From: Bathymodiolus brooksi
Taxonomy: Eukaryota > Mollusca > Bivalvia > Mytilida > Modiolidae
DNA length: 64,000 bases
Direction of reading: 5' to 3'
NCBI GenBank assembly: GCA_963680875.1
Contig: OY804588.1
Span: forward strand, 92,808,233 to 92,872,232
A program made the position numbers and the translations under genes. The notes beneath the pieces were generated by a model. That model was given only the letters and a program-made list of their open reading frames with translations. It searched no databases and was not told the DNA's origin. Positions 11,150-23,049 of the stretch are shown here, one piece after another; the stretch's first letter is position 1; each line of letters opens with the position of its first letter.

Positions 11150-11395
11150 TAATGTTCACGTACATCCACATCCTGACGTTCGAAACTAGTGGAGCATGAA
11201 CTTCTTACACTTTCGGATCACATGAGTTCACTCCTGGTGTTAGTGGGGTTTACATTGTTCGATCTTTTGTTGTCTGTGTAGTGTTTTATAGATCATTGTT
11301 TCTTCTTGTTTTCTGCCATTGTATTGCCTGTCCTTCTTCGAATTACGACTTCTGATTATCGCTTTGTTATCTTCAAACTGTTCTTACTATGTTTA
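11150..11395 (+). mobile_element. PLE 3'-tail fragment in Q2
   Basis: Same insertion as at 5210-5465, with ttcactcctggtgttagtgg and the terminal tatcttcaaactgttctta. No coding sequence. Confidence 0.65.
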
Positions 11396-11669
11396 CAGCA
11401 GGTATAAATAATTTACGTTTCTATATCGGATAAAACTTCCTGTTTTGGGATATAAAATTAACACCAATAATGGACGACAAGTCTCACAGTTCTATCCTTT
11501 CTATGATGTTCTTCCTATAAACGTTTCCGGTTTGATCTTTTGATTACTTTTATCTTTCAGAATATGCATTGAGTACATACTGTACGTGCCAAATGGCTTC
11601 AATTGCCCCAAATCTTGACTTCTGAAGTTCCACTACATACAAAATCTCCAACTTCAAATAATTTGCTAC

Positions 11670-11930
11670 CACATCGGTGGTATAATGGTCGAATTTGGTA
11701 GATCATAGGTTTGAGCTCAGGTCGTGTCAAACCAAGGATTGGTATGTGTTACTCCTCCGCTAAACAAGCAGCAACAAGGAGCAAGAGCAACAACTGGTTG
11801 ACTCTAAATCAGGATAATGTATTCGACTGGAGCCGATGATTCTCATTTCAGTGTTGTATAGTACAAAGCGTACATCATCAATCACATTGAAATGTTCTCG
11901 TCATAATATAACTGAAAGAGTGCTCCTCTG
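11670..11930 (+). mobile_element. SINE-Gly copy in block Q2
   Basis: Counterpart of 5739-5985, with the head catcggtggtataatggtcg and a tail that includes ataatataactgaaagag. Confidence 0.7.
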
Positions 11931-11934
11931 ATGG

Positions 11935-12745
11935 AAGGAGAGTTTGAAGATACCAAAGGGGTAATCAGAATCCGTATGTCGACGAAGAACAGACAACACA
12001 ATGACCAAATGAAAAACTACAAAAGGACAAACAACGATCTACAAAACATATACATAACACTAAAGATCGAGTAATACGAACCCCACTAAAAATCGGGGGG
12101 GGGGGGGAACTTAGGTGCCCCGCAAAGATAAGCAGTTCCTGCTCCACTAGTGGCACCCGTCGTGTTAATCTAGTTACAAACCCGGTGATAAGTCATGAAT
12201 GAGGACAGGACCCGGAAGTGTTTACGACAAGTGGTCATATCTGACACAGATACTCCATAGCGGTAAACCAAGTCATGGTGTCGACCGTAAGACTTTCGAA
12301 GTGATGACTTCAACATAACCAAGAGGAACCCTTGGTTCAAGTACCTTCCTTGGTATCAGCAACCCTCTACCAAGGAAATCCTGATAGGAAACACAAGTTC
12401 TGGAATATGGTATCAACTGAGAGATATATACCCCATATGCAGGTCCTGCTGGATTGTTGCTACATATAAATGGAAAGTTCACAATGGGAAAATTGAAATC
12501 ATCTCTTTTGTCGTAGAGTTTCGTTCTTAACTGCCCCTCACTGTCAATTTCGAGATGTAGGTCAAGGTATGAAGCAGACCTATCTGTACCTGTGGTGTCC
12601 TTTTATTCAAGCTTAATGGGATAGATGCGTTCAACAAAATCACCAAACCTAGAATTATTTAGTGAAAAAACATCATCTATATAGCGGAATGTTTAAATAC
12701 AAGGATCGGGCTAGCTTCTTTTATATATTCCCATCGCTTTGACCG
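11935..12745 (-). pseudogene. PLE reverse transcriptase, 3' half plus 3' UTR
   Basis: On the minus strand the fragment opens near the catalytic motif C (RYIDDVFSLNNSRF, about 12640-12695). It continues through SASYLDLHLEID, YDKRDDFNFPIVNFPF and AYGVYISQLIPYSR to a decayed C-terminus near 12290. The 3' UTR follows (cactagtggagcagg, then gattctgattacccctttgg). A TAA interrupts the frame after IKLE. This RT is a different subfamily from RT1/RT2. A G13 run lies at 12095-12107. No endonuclease domain follows the RT. Confidence 0.75.
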
Positions 12746-13335
12746 AAACAATAATGAAGATTTTTTTTTTCATGCATGAAAAAAGCAGTTATTACCTTAG
12801 TGCGCATGAGGGATTTGTGGATTATCATTCATCGGATGTCCAGAAAGTGAAAAGCCCAAACATCTTCAACGTCTAATCACATACAAATATGCAAGGTAGT
12901 TAAGAATACATGTATTGACCGACAGAACAGCAGCTCTTGGTTTGTGTTTGGTTTTAATACCAAAAGATTTACTAGGCTCATCACTGATTGAACGGTTGAA
13001 GATATGAACTCTGACGTGACCCTATACCGAATGTCGTTCAATGTTAGGGTATCACAAAATAAATTGGTTTTTTTTAAGAAAGATACACCAAACATCTATT
13101 TTTTTATCAATTTAATGTCATTACACTGCTGAAAAAAAAGATAAAATGTAAGTATATTTATGTTAGAAATATATTAACAATCCTCACAAGTGATTAAACA
13201 TTTCTAATTCCTCTAAAAAATAAATATATTGTTTTAGTGGTTCTAACATGTGTATGTTATTTAATATAAGGTCATCAGAAATATGACCCCTATCTGTGAC
13301 GACGTCATTATTGTAATTTATGGTTCATGAACGAG
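12746..13335. other. Non-coding stretch
   Basis: Nothing recognisable is seen. It is duplicated at about 44261-44850 and may include decayed upstream PLE sequence. Confidence 0.5.
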
Positions 13336-13339
13336 GACA

Positions 13340-13570
13340 CTACACATAATAAAGAGTGAAAGACAAAATTGACGGTACATTTGGCAAACAACGATCTACA
13401 AAGCATACATATAAAACTAAAGATCAACCCTACTAAAAACCAGGGATGAACTCAAATACTCCAGAAGGGTAAGCAGTTCCTGCTCCACTAGTGGCACCCG
13501 TCGTGTTAATCTTGTTACAAACCCTGTGATAAGTCATGAATGAGGAAAGGGTTGGAAAGTGCTTACCACA
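13340..13570 (-). mobile_element. PLE 3'-tail fragment
   Basis: It contains the complements of the tail blocks, such as ggtgccactagtggagcagg and the ctgcttacccttctgg run. In unit 2 (44870-44965) most of it is missing. Confidence 0.65.
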
Positions 13571-13687
13571 GTGAAGCTGGAATATTGTTAAAGGTTTGCG
13601 TTAAATACAAGTAAACACAACCTGCATTATCACACAATTAACATTGTGATTTGCATTAATGTATTTTCTTTTATATATATATTTCAG

Positions 13688-14467
13688 GTTGACAACTGGA
13701 TCTACTTCTTAATGGTGTTTCTTTCAACTTTATTAACTATATTCCACACAATACCAGAATTGAAGTCCGGCTAGCAGGATTTTCAAACTTCTATGAACAG
13801 GACAGAAATATACAAACAACTACGCATCCACATGCAGAATCAAAAATAAATTGACATGAGCACGTTATAATTCCCTCTATGGATATCAGATTTGGATATA
13901 TTTCTAGCGTTGCTTTTTTCAGTGGAATTATTCTTTCGAATACCAATGTGTCCCGATAAAAAGGAGTTTTTCAAAGACTGGCTAAATATACTGGATGTAA
14001 TTTTATTCATAGCAATTTGTATACGTTTTATTATTGAGAAAAATCCAAGATGGTCTTTAATTTCTTATGATATTGTAATTCTATACGGGATTACTTATAG
14101 TGTGACTGTTTTTAGGTTGTTTCGTTTTTTTCGACTTACTCGACAATTTAGCGGTCTATCTCCTCTTCTTCTAGCGTTGTGTTCTAGCCTCAAGGATTTT
14201 TTATTTCTAATATTTACGACTTTATTGTTTGCTCTGTTATTTGCTAGTTGTATTTTCCCACACATGCTCAGTGGATTGTGGGCTATTATCACCTTGACAA
14301 CTGTTGGCTATGGTTATCACGTGCCCAAATCACCAGGCGGACAAGTGATCGGATCATTATGCACCATATGCGGTATAATTGTCTTTGCTATGATTGTTGC
14401 TAATTTTCATGCTTATTATCAAAAGAATAAGGACCGGGGAAAATATCAACGAATTGTATGCTTTTGA
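13688..14467 (+). pseudogene. Kv potassium-channel-like exon, S1-S6, inactivated (unit 1)
   Basis: The segment begins after a good 3' splice site (tatatttcag). It reads in one frame through S1 (WIYFLMVFLS), S2 (DIFLALLFSVELFFRI), S3 (ILDVILFIAICIRFII), a charged S4 (VFRLFRFFRLTRQF), S5 (DFLFLIFTTLLFALLF), the pore (ITLTTVGYG) and S6 (CTICGIIVFAMIVANF). Three in-frame stops (13772, 13847, 13868) precede the open part at 13892. The turret between S5 and pore is very short, the filter is followed by Tyr instead of the usual Asp, and the S6 hinge is shortened. Voltage-gated potassium channels of the Shaker/Shab/Shal/Shaw superfamily are the best match; the subfamily is uncertain. No N-terminal T1 domain is seen. 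Almost certainly non-functional. Confidence 0.8.
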
Positions 14468-16500
14468 ATAGAAGAGGAAGCTTGTTACATTGAATAATAT
14501 GTGATATATGAATGGATTACAAATTAAAATAATTCTGGATATTTATACTAGGCTTTGAAAACACCACCTAAAGATTGAAAAGTGTAATTTGGAATTGTTG
14601 CTAAGGTCAGCTATAAGTTTCAACCAAGATTTCATTATGTTGGATAAAATTTAACGAAAACATTACTTTCTTAAAGGTTTTCATTTCTTGTACGTTCTGA
14701 GAAAATAATAGCCCTTTCATAGGAATATTGATTGTAGATCTAGTGATTGCCATACAGATCTTTTAAATAATATTAAAAATAATTTTAAGACTTCTGATTA
14801 CTCTTGTGGATACCACACCTTTTCTTAAATATATAAATATGCGAAACAATATTTTCATATTTGGCTATCGGAATGGCGGACTTGACGGATATAACTTAAA
14901 AAGTGCTAAACAGTGAACATTCACAGAGGTTATTTCTACTATTTCAGAGATTATAAACAAAAAGCGTAATTACAGAGGTTATCAACAACGAATGGTATAC
15001 GTATACTGAAGATATTAGAACAACACGTATATCGGGGTCCTATGGTACAGTGTTAGTTAAATATTTAAAAAAAAACATGGCGGCGAAAATTGGTTGAAAT
15101 AGCACGTGAATACACGGCATCATAGAACACATGGTATGATAGGATCGGACTATGCATACTAGTTATTAGAGGGAGGAGTATATGTAAACGATGTATTTAG
15201 TTGTGCAAAAAAATGTGGAAAAAAACTGAAAAGATTTTGATGCAAAATTAAGGTCGTTTTCTTATAGCACTTTCGTTTGTTGGTTATTGGAGATTATTAC
15301 ACGCTGCTGTGAATTATTGTCATATATTAATCTACGTTATCTGGGATTGTATTTCCATGAAATGTTACGATGTAGCTGAAATATTGTTGAAAGTGGCGTT
15401 AAACACTATAGACCCAACCCTAGCCATGAAATGTCACAATAGTCCTACCTTAAATCAGATTATCATGATACCATGTGCGCATGTGATATACAAGAACATC
15501 ATCATGTAGGCCAAATGAGAGCGGAAAGTTAATAAAAGTCTTGAAATAATAGAGGTTTAAAGATGCATGACAGACAAAGACCTCCCTAGGGTGTAAACAA
15601 TTATTATAGCTCTGACTAGATATCAACGCGTGATATCGAAAGTAATGTTAAATGGATGTCCTCTAGCGTTGTTACCTCATTGTTATACTTTTGAGCACCT
15701 TTCGATTATGAAAAACGAAACTTAATTATTAATTAATATTATTTCAGGTTATGTTTATTTCGTTTTTGTTTTTGTTTTGTTTTGTTTTAATGTTTGTCTT
15801 TTGGTCCAGTTATATATAAGATACTATTCAACAGTATCTAACTTGTACAATAAGGATGTTATAATTTATAAGATAAATAAAAGTCGTGAGAACAGTTTTG
15901 TTTGTGAACGAGTTTACCTAATTTGCCTATTACAACATTGGTCAAATTTTTAAACTCGTTCATAAAAAGAACTGCAAAACATCGGCTTGTATTAGTGGCC
16001 TGTAAGTGATATTTGAGGCTGTATTTACAATAGCATTGCTGGGGTATTATTGTACAAGTATAATTGCAACTTTTATCCACCACAGATACTGTAAGTCGTA
16101 TATTCATCAGGGATGCTCGTCATCAACTAACCATTATCCACCTAATATACTGCACAGCTTTTATCCACCAATGATACTATATACCAATATCCATTTTATA
16201 TAATATTCACGTATAGCAACATTTTTTATTTGACATAGAATTATGGAATATGATATTAAATTTTGAGTTAGAATATCAATGGATTGTAACATAAATGCAT
16301 TCTTTTCATTTGATATTTTTAATACACGCAGATACGAGATACTGCACACTGTAAATATGGGTGTAGTTTTATTACTCTCAGAGAGCCATGCAATAATCAA
16401 TGACCTATATGTGATATTGCATGGCTTCATGTTACAAATCATTTATACCACGGTTTTACTATTATTTCTCGAATTGAAAATTCCATGTTCAGTGTTCTAG
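14468..16500. other. Non-coding stretch downstream of the Kv relic
   Basis: About 2 kb of AT-rich DNA duplicated at 45669-48235. The only recognisable piece is a SINE-B tail at about 15370-15412 (gatgtagctgaaatattgtt). No exon is supported. Confidence 0.6.
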
Positions 16501-16559
16501 GTTGTCAGTTAACTCATCAGGCGTCGAATAAAAGGTCAGGTCTAAAATTGATTTGTTCC

Positions 16560-16870
16560 TAGCACAAATTCCTGGCACAAATCCTGTCGGCAGATAATTC
16601 TTCACACGTGTACCGTGAGCTGATTATGCCTAGCTCAAATCCTGTCAGCAGATAATTCTGATCTGAAATCTTGTCGGCAGATAATATTTATTAAGTATCT
16701 TGTGAAGAGCTAACTTTATCCATATCTGTTGGATCTAAATAATTCATGTCACAAATATTGTCAGTAGTTAATTTTTACCATACGTCTTATCAGCAGACAA
16801 TTCTTACCACATGTTTGTCAACAAATCATTTTGACCATAATATGTCTTGTCAGCAGATAATGACCGCCAC
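16560..16870. repeat. 29-bp cagcagataattctt repeat, short array
   Basis: About ten degenerate units of the type gtcagcagataattctta. This is the unit 1 counterpart of the much longer array at 52440-53665. A remnant of one or two units is at 6540-6610. Confidence 0.75.
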
Positions 16871-17038
16871 GATATAACTGGAAATTTGTTAACAGTGGCG
16901 TTAAACAATCATGATGACATAAGCCAATCACTTTTGAATGTTATAAGATATGTACACAAAACTAATAAGGATAATTGCGAATTTGAAATATGACAAAAAG
17001 CAAATAATGATAGGAATAAAACCACGTAAACCTTCTAC

Positions 17039-17400
17039 GCATCTGAGGTGTAATGGTTAGTATGCTCGCCTTGAGTGCAGTAGATCGTGGGTTTGAACAC
17101 CGGTCAGATAAAACCGGAGATTGTGAAAGTGGTATTTGCTGCTTCTCTGCTAACAGCACAGCATTAAGGAGAAAGAACAAAGATTGGTTGGCTCGGAATC
17201 AGAATATCGTTTGTGAATGGAGTGACATGTCTGCCTGCAAACAGTTATTTAACTTAGCTAGCACTATAAAAGCTCAACTCTGCCTATTGGTCTAGTGCAA
17301 TGAGTACATCATTATCATATCATCGATAACTAACTTACTCTCGCCATGATAAATGTACGGCTGAAATATTACATACTTGGTGTTCAACAACAATCACTCA
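17039..17400 (+). mobile_element. SINE-Gly, full length
   Basis: Counterpart of 6804-7170 with the same head, core and tail (acggctgaaatattac, then gtgttcaacaac). It differs at several bases from the 62-bp patch in RT1. Confidence 0.8.
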
Positions 17401-17504
17401 CCCACTCCTTACTTTGTGCCATAAAGTTTGTCAATGACTATTTGCGGTAGGCCGGTAGTCTTCTCGTGGTACTGTGGTTCCTATGAAACCCGGAGAAAAT
17501 CACC

Positions 17505-17618
17505 GAGAAGCAACAAATACCAAATTTATAGTCTTTGGTTTGACCCGACCAGGACTAGAACCCACGATCTACCGCACTCGAGGCGAGCACGCTAACCATT
17601 GCGCCACTGATGCGGTTT
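17505..17618 (-). mobile_element. SINE-Gly 5' part, minus strand
   Basis: Counterpart of 8093-8168, extending further into the body (complement of tataaatttggtatttgttg). Confidence 0.65.
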
Positions 17619-17663
17619 GAATGAATCAGTTAGAGATACTTCACAAGTCTACCTTGCACTTTG

Positions 17664-20477
17664 ACTTAAACTTATTTTATTGTTCATAATAACAACAAAT
17701 GGATCAGACACAAGTTTTACAACTTAATAATGTCTTCTCCGTTAGTTACATCAATTTGCATATGATCTGAACAGCATTAAATACATAATAATAAATATTT
17801 GTTCAGAATATGAAGACGAAGAAGAAAAAAAACATACAATAGAACGAAAAATGCAAATTTCAAAAGTCGATGAAACATACTGTGTGCTAAGTTATAATAT
17901 ATGGCAAATCGAGCACACCTCAAAAGACAATTCTTAAACACGTGGTGCATGTGTGTTCCATACTTGAATCGTATTACGATTAGACATAGTTTATATGTTG
18001 GGATTTGGGAGCTTGCATACCTAGGTAAGTACAATTTGAACTGAATAACACATGTATATTTCATCGACTTCTGACACGTCAATCAATCAATACCCCAAGT
18101 GCGACCAAGAAAAGAATATACATACATGTAGAAGTACACAATGTTGACAATTGTCAATAATGTTATACATGTTGACTTGTTAGTTCAAGAGAAACGCCTG
18201 TAACTTTTATGTCCTTTTGTACACATGAAAATATAAACGTGTTTATTTCTACAGACAGGTTATCATTTCCAAATAACAAAATATCGATATTTACCGGTAG
18301 ACCCCCCATATCAAGCATATTTAATTCAATTAGCATGATATTTCTAAGTAAATTGAATTTATTACAATATAATAGAAAATGTTGGGAACATTCGTTTTTA
18401 TATCCACACGAACAAGAAGCACTAGGCACCAAATTCGATTTAAATAAATCGCTGTTCAGAGACTACATTTATTTTTAAGCCTAGCATGCAATACACTACG
18501 ATATCGGTCTCCAAAAGAAAAGTAAGAAGGTACACTTTTCGGTTGAAAATATTTTTGTTGCAATTTGGATTTAAAAGACGGAAGTGTCGGCAGTTGACGA
18601 AGGTTCAGATCTAGAGTGTTCCATAATTTAATCGTACTTGGAAAATAAGACTGTTGATATGTAGATAATCGGTATGATGGTTGTTAAATATTTAGTCTGT
18701 TCCTTAAATTATAATTATTAGTGTCAGCGACTGTAGGTGGTACCAATTCTGTTAAATAATCAGGTACTTGACCGTTAACGATTATATAAAATAGGACCAA
18801 TTTTCTTACCTCCCTTCTAGTTTTCAACTTTTCCCACCCCGTCTCGATATAAATAGAATTTATACTGGCAAACGATGGCAATCGCGTACCAATACGCGCA
18901 GCTTCAAGTTGTACTTTTTCTAATCTGTCCGAATTTATTTGTCCACAATTATCCCACACTTCAGATGCATATTCCAATACAGGTCTAATAAATGTTAAGG
19001 TAATTTTTTTCTAAGTAATTTCTATTAAGACGGTATTTTAATTTTCTGAGTACATTAAGTTGTTTCAAAGCTGATTCAATTAATTTGTCTATGTGCTTAG
19101 TCCACTTACAGTCGCTGCTGAATACAATCCCTAAATGTTTGTGTGTATGTACTGGATCAATAGTTGTTTGGTCAAAATTAAATGTTAAATTACATTCAAC
19201 GCCATTGACATTAAAAATAATAATTTCAGTTTTGGTGGGATTAAACTTTAATAACCACCTGTTTGACCATTTTTTCAGGTGATTCAGATCTGTATTAATC
19301 ATATTTCTTAGTGTGCTTTCATCTTGTGCTATTTGTCCAATAGACGTGTCATCAGCAAAAAGACGACCTAGACCTACTATCTCATCAGTAATATCGTTTA
19401 TGAAGATCAAGAACATTAAAGGACCCAATACTGACCCCTGATGCACACCTGCATGCAAATGACCAATCACGGATAAAGCATCTTTTATCATAACCCTTTG
19501 AGTACGGTTAGAAAGATAACTGTTTAACCAACAAAGCAGATCCCCTTTAATACCATATTTGCCAAGTTTATGTAAAAGTGCTTTTACCCAAGCTGTATCA
19601 AATGCTTTGCTTATATCAGCAAATGTAACGCTGGTCACTTGTTTTGCCTCTAATGCAAGTAATATTCTATGATACAACTCTATTAGTTGATGACTTGTAG
19701 AGTGACCTGGTATAAATCTCGACTGGAACTTGTATAATAGTTTATTTTCAAGTAGGTGATTGAACACATGCTTGAAAATATTTTTTTCCAGCACCTTACT
19801 TACACAAGAAAGTAAAGAAATTAGGTCTATAGTTAGACGGTAAAGATTTGCCCCATTTTTAAACAGAGGGATTACATTGGCGATTTTCCAGTCCGATGGA
19901 AATACTTTTTCACGTAAGGATTTATTAAATAAACTACACAATGGTTTCGATATCTCCTCCTTTACCGACACCAACATCCTATTACTAATTATATCGGGAC
20001 CAACAGCTTTATTAGCATTAAGAGTGCATAACATATCGATTACTTCTTGTTCAGTAACGATAACTTGGGATAGAATATTTTCACATCTGTCATGAAAATC
20101 TGGAAAGACAGCATCATCGTCGTTCAACTTGGTAATCGAGCAAAAATATTTGTTCAAAACATTGGATTTCTGAGTGGCATCATATGCCAAATTAAAATTA
20201 TTGAATGGATCATGGAGTGGAGGTAACTCATTCGTAGAGCGGTCATTTTTTAGTAACATGTGAATTGTTTTCCAATACATTTTGCTATTTACTGTTTTAA
20301 GATCATCAAGATGTTCGTTAATATTATCGTAAAACCGTTGTTTCGCCTGTTTCTTTAAGTTATTAAATTTGTTTCTTTGTGTTTTAATTTTTTTTTTGGC
20401 TGTTTCCGTTTTCGTCCTAAAAAATATTTGCCGTAGTCTGTCGCGTTTACGCGATTCACGCCGTAAATCCGAATCGA
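17664..20477 (-). mobile_element. 5'-truncated non-LTR retrotransposon (LINE) with 13-bp target duplication
   Basis: The 2814-bp insertion is bounded by perfect direct repeats accttgcactttg at 17651-17663 and 20478-20490. The same 13 bases occur once at 8203-8215 in paralogous sequence without the LINE, which confirms the boundaries. Orientation is minus. The 3' UTR is about 500 bp and ends in aataaaataagtttaagt with no long poly(A). The 5' end is truncated within the ORF. The RT and C-terminal CCHC-like motif point to the Jockey/I superfamily, possibly Nimb-like; the clade is not certain. Confidence 0.9.
18163..20476 (-). pseudogene. LINE ORF2-type protein: reverse transcriptase and C-terminal zinc-knuckle-like motif, broken
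   Basis: The frame is open from the truncation point (Lys/Arg-rich segment before MYWKTIHMLL) through RT motifs: FADISKAFDTAW (motif A region), GVHQGSVLGPLMFL (normally GVPQG, so Pro is His) and FADDTSIGQ (catalytic FADD). An A7 run near 19005-19011 shifts the frame. Translation continues as EYASEVWDNCGQ... to a TAA at 18684-18686. A further shift precedes CSCGYKNECSQHFLLYC, the Cys/His motif typical of Jockey-group LINE C-termini, which ends at 18163. The endonuclease region is absent through 5' truncation. Few lesions suggest a fairly young copy; the homopolymer shift could be a sequencing error. Confidence 0.85.
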
Positions 20478-20769
20478 ACCTTGCACTTTGCCAGTCAAGG
20501 CTTCAAGAACAAGTGAAAATGGAGTTTTACTATGAATGGGCGGTCAAGCTATTTCGATAACATACCGGAATTTTATCCTACAAATAAGATGAGAGAACTG
20601 ATCATGGAGCCTGTGGAAATGTTGGTTCGATAAACATTGACACTCCAATTATAGACTAGATTGTGGTTGAGCAGAAATGGAATAATTATTTATGATGCAA
20701 ACAATAAATATAGAAGACGTAATTGGAAATACGTCCATAACTTCTCCACTTAAATAATTAAGCTAGCTT

Positions 20770-20950
20770 CTTAATTCTTCTACATCTGTCATTCCTTCAG
20801 CTTCATAATTCTTTTCACTCCATAATTGATCTACCTCCATAATTCTTTCACTCCATAATTGATCTACCTCCATAATTCTTTCACTCCATAAATGTTCTGT
20901 CTCCATAATTCTTTCATCTCCATATAGTTCTACTTCCATAATAGTAGGAG
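20770..20950. repeat. ccataatt minisatellite, short array
   Basis: About five units alternating ctccataattctttcac and tccataattgatctac. Paralogue of 8500-8735. Confidence 0.75.
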
Positions 20951-21190
20951 CCGTCGTGGTTGGGATCGCATGGTAGTTGGATTTACAACCACCTGAGCAA
21001 TCAGTGCCTATCACCACTAACGTTGTGGGTTCGAAACACGTTCATGGCGAGGTGTACTCGATTCAACATTATGTGATAAAGTTTGTCAGTGACTTGGGAC
21101 AAATCAGTGGTTTTCTCCGGGTACTCCGGTTTCCTCCACCAATAAAACTGACCACCTGAAATATTGTTGAAAGTACCGTTAAGCACAATA
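20947..21190 (+). mobile_element. SINE-B, full length
   Basis: The B-box-like gtgggttcgaaacacg, the body ctccgggtactccggtttcc and the tail gaaatattgttgaaagtacc are present. Paralogues at 8736 and 54983. Confidence 0.75.
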
Positions 21191-22130
21191 AACCTTTACA
21201 CCTATTCATAATTGTACTACCTCCATACATTTTTCACTTCCTTCTGTCCTACATCTATATAATTCACCAACTCCATAATTCCAGAACATCCATGATCTCT
21301 CCACCTATGTAATTTCTCCACATCCATAATATATCCTCTACAATTCCACTACCATGATTTCTCCTCTTCAATAAATCTGTCATCTCCGTAAATTCCCCAC
21401 TCCAAATAATTTCGTCACTTCCAAAATATCTCAATCAAAATAATCCCTCATCCTCCACACTTTCCCCACTACAATATTTCCGACACCTCCATAGCTTCTC
21501 TAAATCTATATCTTTCTCTATATCTCATCCACACTTATCATTTCTCCACATCCGCAGATCCTCTACCTCTATAATTTCATCATAACCATAGTGATCCACC
21601 TCCACAAATCACTTCGAATGTTTTACGATCGCCACCATGACTTGGTTGACCGTTATGGAACTGCTTACCCTTCGTAGCACCTGAGTTTTTAGTGGGGCTC
21701 GTGTTACTCGATCCTTAGTTTTATGTGTATGTTTTATAGATCATTGTTTGTCATTTTGTCATAATTCCTTAGTCCACTGTTCTCTTTCAATTTACGGATT
21801 CTGATTACCCCTTTTGGTATCTTCAAGCTGTTCTTCCATCCCATTAGCATGACATATCTACAATTCCTTCATTTCCTCTCTACCTTAACCATCCCCTTCT
21901 TCCATAATCCCTCGGCTTCTATAATTCCTCTACATACATAGCCTGTCAACCTCCACCATTCTTCCACCTTCATATTAACTTCACCTCTATGCTTTTTCCA
22001 CCTCTATTATTCATCTTCCTAGGTTTTCATGATTTCACCACTTTTATAATTCTTCCACATTAATAATATCCACAACTTCCGCGTATTTGATTCCTCCACC
22101 TCTATATTTTCTTATTTCATTACGGAGAAA
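21191..22130. other. Degenerate low-complexity stretch
   Basis: Irregular repeats rich in tccacctccataatt-like words. No periodic array can be fixed and no gene is seen. Homologous to 55226-56300. Confidence 0.6.
21625..21850 (+). mobile_element. PLE 3' end, plus strand
   Basis: It begins in the last RT codons (gccaccatgacttggttgac), skips part of the 3' UTR compared with 55660-56015, and ends with acggattctgattacccctt and ggtatcttcaagctgttctt. Confidence 0.7.
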
Positions 22131-22199
22131 CGTTATTCTGGAATATGTTGTTAACACCCTTATGGTATACGGGAAAGACGTGACGTTAGACAATGCTTT

Positions 22200-22385
22200 C
22201 AAGAAGAGTTTGAAGATACCAAAGGGATAAACATCATCCGTAAATCAAAGAAGACAGATACCACAATGGCCAAAAGAAAAACACAAAAGGACAATCAAAG
22301 AACTACATTGTGTTGTCTGTTTTTCTTCGATTTACGATTCTGATTACCACTTTGGTATCTTCAAACTCTTCTTATGCCCTCACAA
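22200..22385. mobile_element. PLE tail fragments, head-to-head
   Basis: A minus-strand tail (gtttgaagataccaaaggg onward) is followed directly by a plus-strand tail (tgttgtctgtttttcttcg onward), forming a short inverted repeat. Confidence 0.6.
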
Positions 22386-22624
22386 TTTAATAATTTACCT
22401 ACCGGTATAATTTCTTCACCTCTATACATCCAACACCTCTAACATTTCTCAAACCTTCATTATTCCTCTACATTGTATATGTACAAGTGAAGTGAATACT
22501 CCTGAACATGTTAGCTAGACTATGCTGTCAATACTTCTTATTTTATTACGGAGAAACGTTATGCTGGAATATGCTGTTAACATCCTTACGGTATACATGA
22601 ATGACGTTACGTTAGACAACGCTT

Positions 22625-22985
22625 TCAAAGAGAGTTTGAAGATATCAAAGGGATAATCAGAATCCGTAAATCGAAGAGGAACAGACAACACAATGGCCTA
22701 AAGAAATAGTGCAAAAGCACAAAGAACGATCTACAAAGCATACACATACAACTAAAGATCGAGTAATACGAACCCCACTATAAACCCGGGTGAACTCATG
22801 TGCTTCGGAAGGGTGAACAATTCCTGCTCCACTGGTGGCACCTGTCCTGTTAGTCTAGTTACAAATCCGGTAATAAGTCATGAATGAGGAAAGGACTGGG
22901 AAATTGTTACGACAAGTGGAAAATATCCGAGGTCATTTGTGACTTAAATATTCCATAACGGTCAACCAAGACAAGATATTTCGTT
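22625..22985 (-). mobile_element. PLE 3' end, minus strand
   Basis: Complement of the 3' UTR (ggtgccaccagtggagcagg) plus the last few RT codons near 22985. Counterpart of 56390-56745. Confidence 0.7.
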
Positions 22986-23049
22986 ATACTATTCTGTCAA
23001 GAAAAGCCTGATAATACCAAAGGGTACATGAATACTCAATTGTGGGGTC

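Larger units (their letters stand above)
10400..12290. repeat. Duplicated block Q, copy 2
   Basis: It is homologous to 4451-6332 and 41885-43800. The AAAT tract is decayed (10575-10625). The segment gaattcgcagtaagttgtat (about 10410) is a second empty site for the 33251-41879 transposon. Confidence 0.85.

Noticed and set aside
13892..14467. Intact 191-residue Kv channel gene
   Set aside because: The frame is only the 3' part of an exon with three upstream in-frame stops, a shortened S6 hinge and no T1 domain, and its duplicate is also broken.
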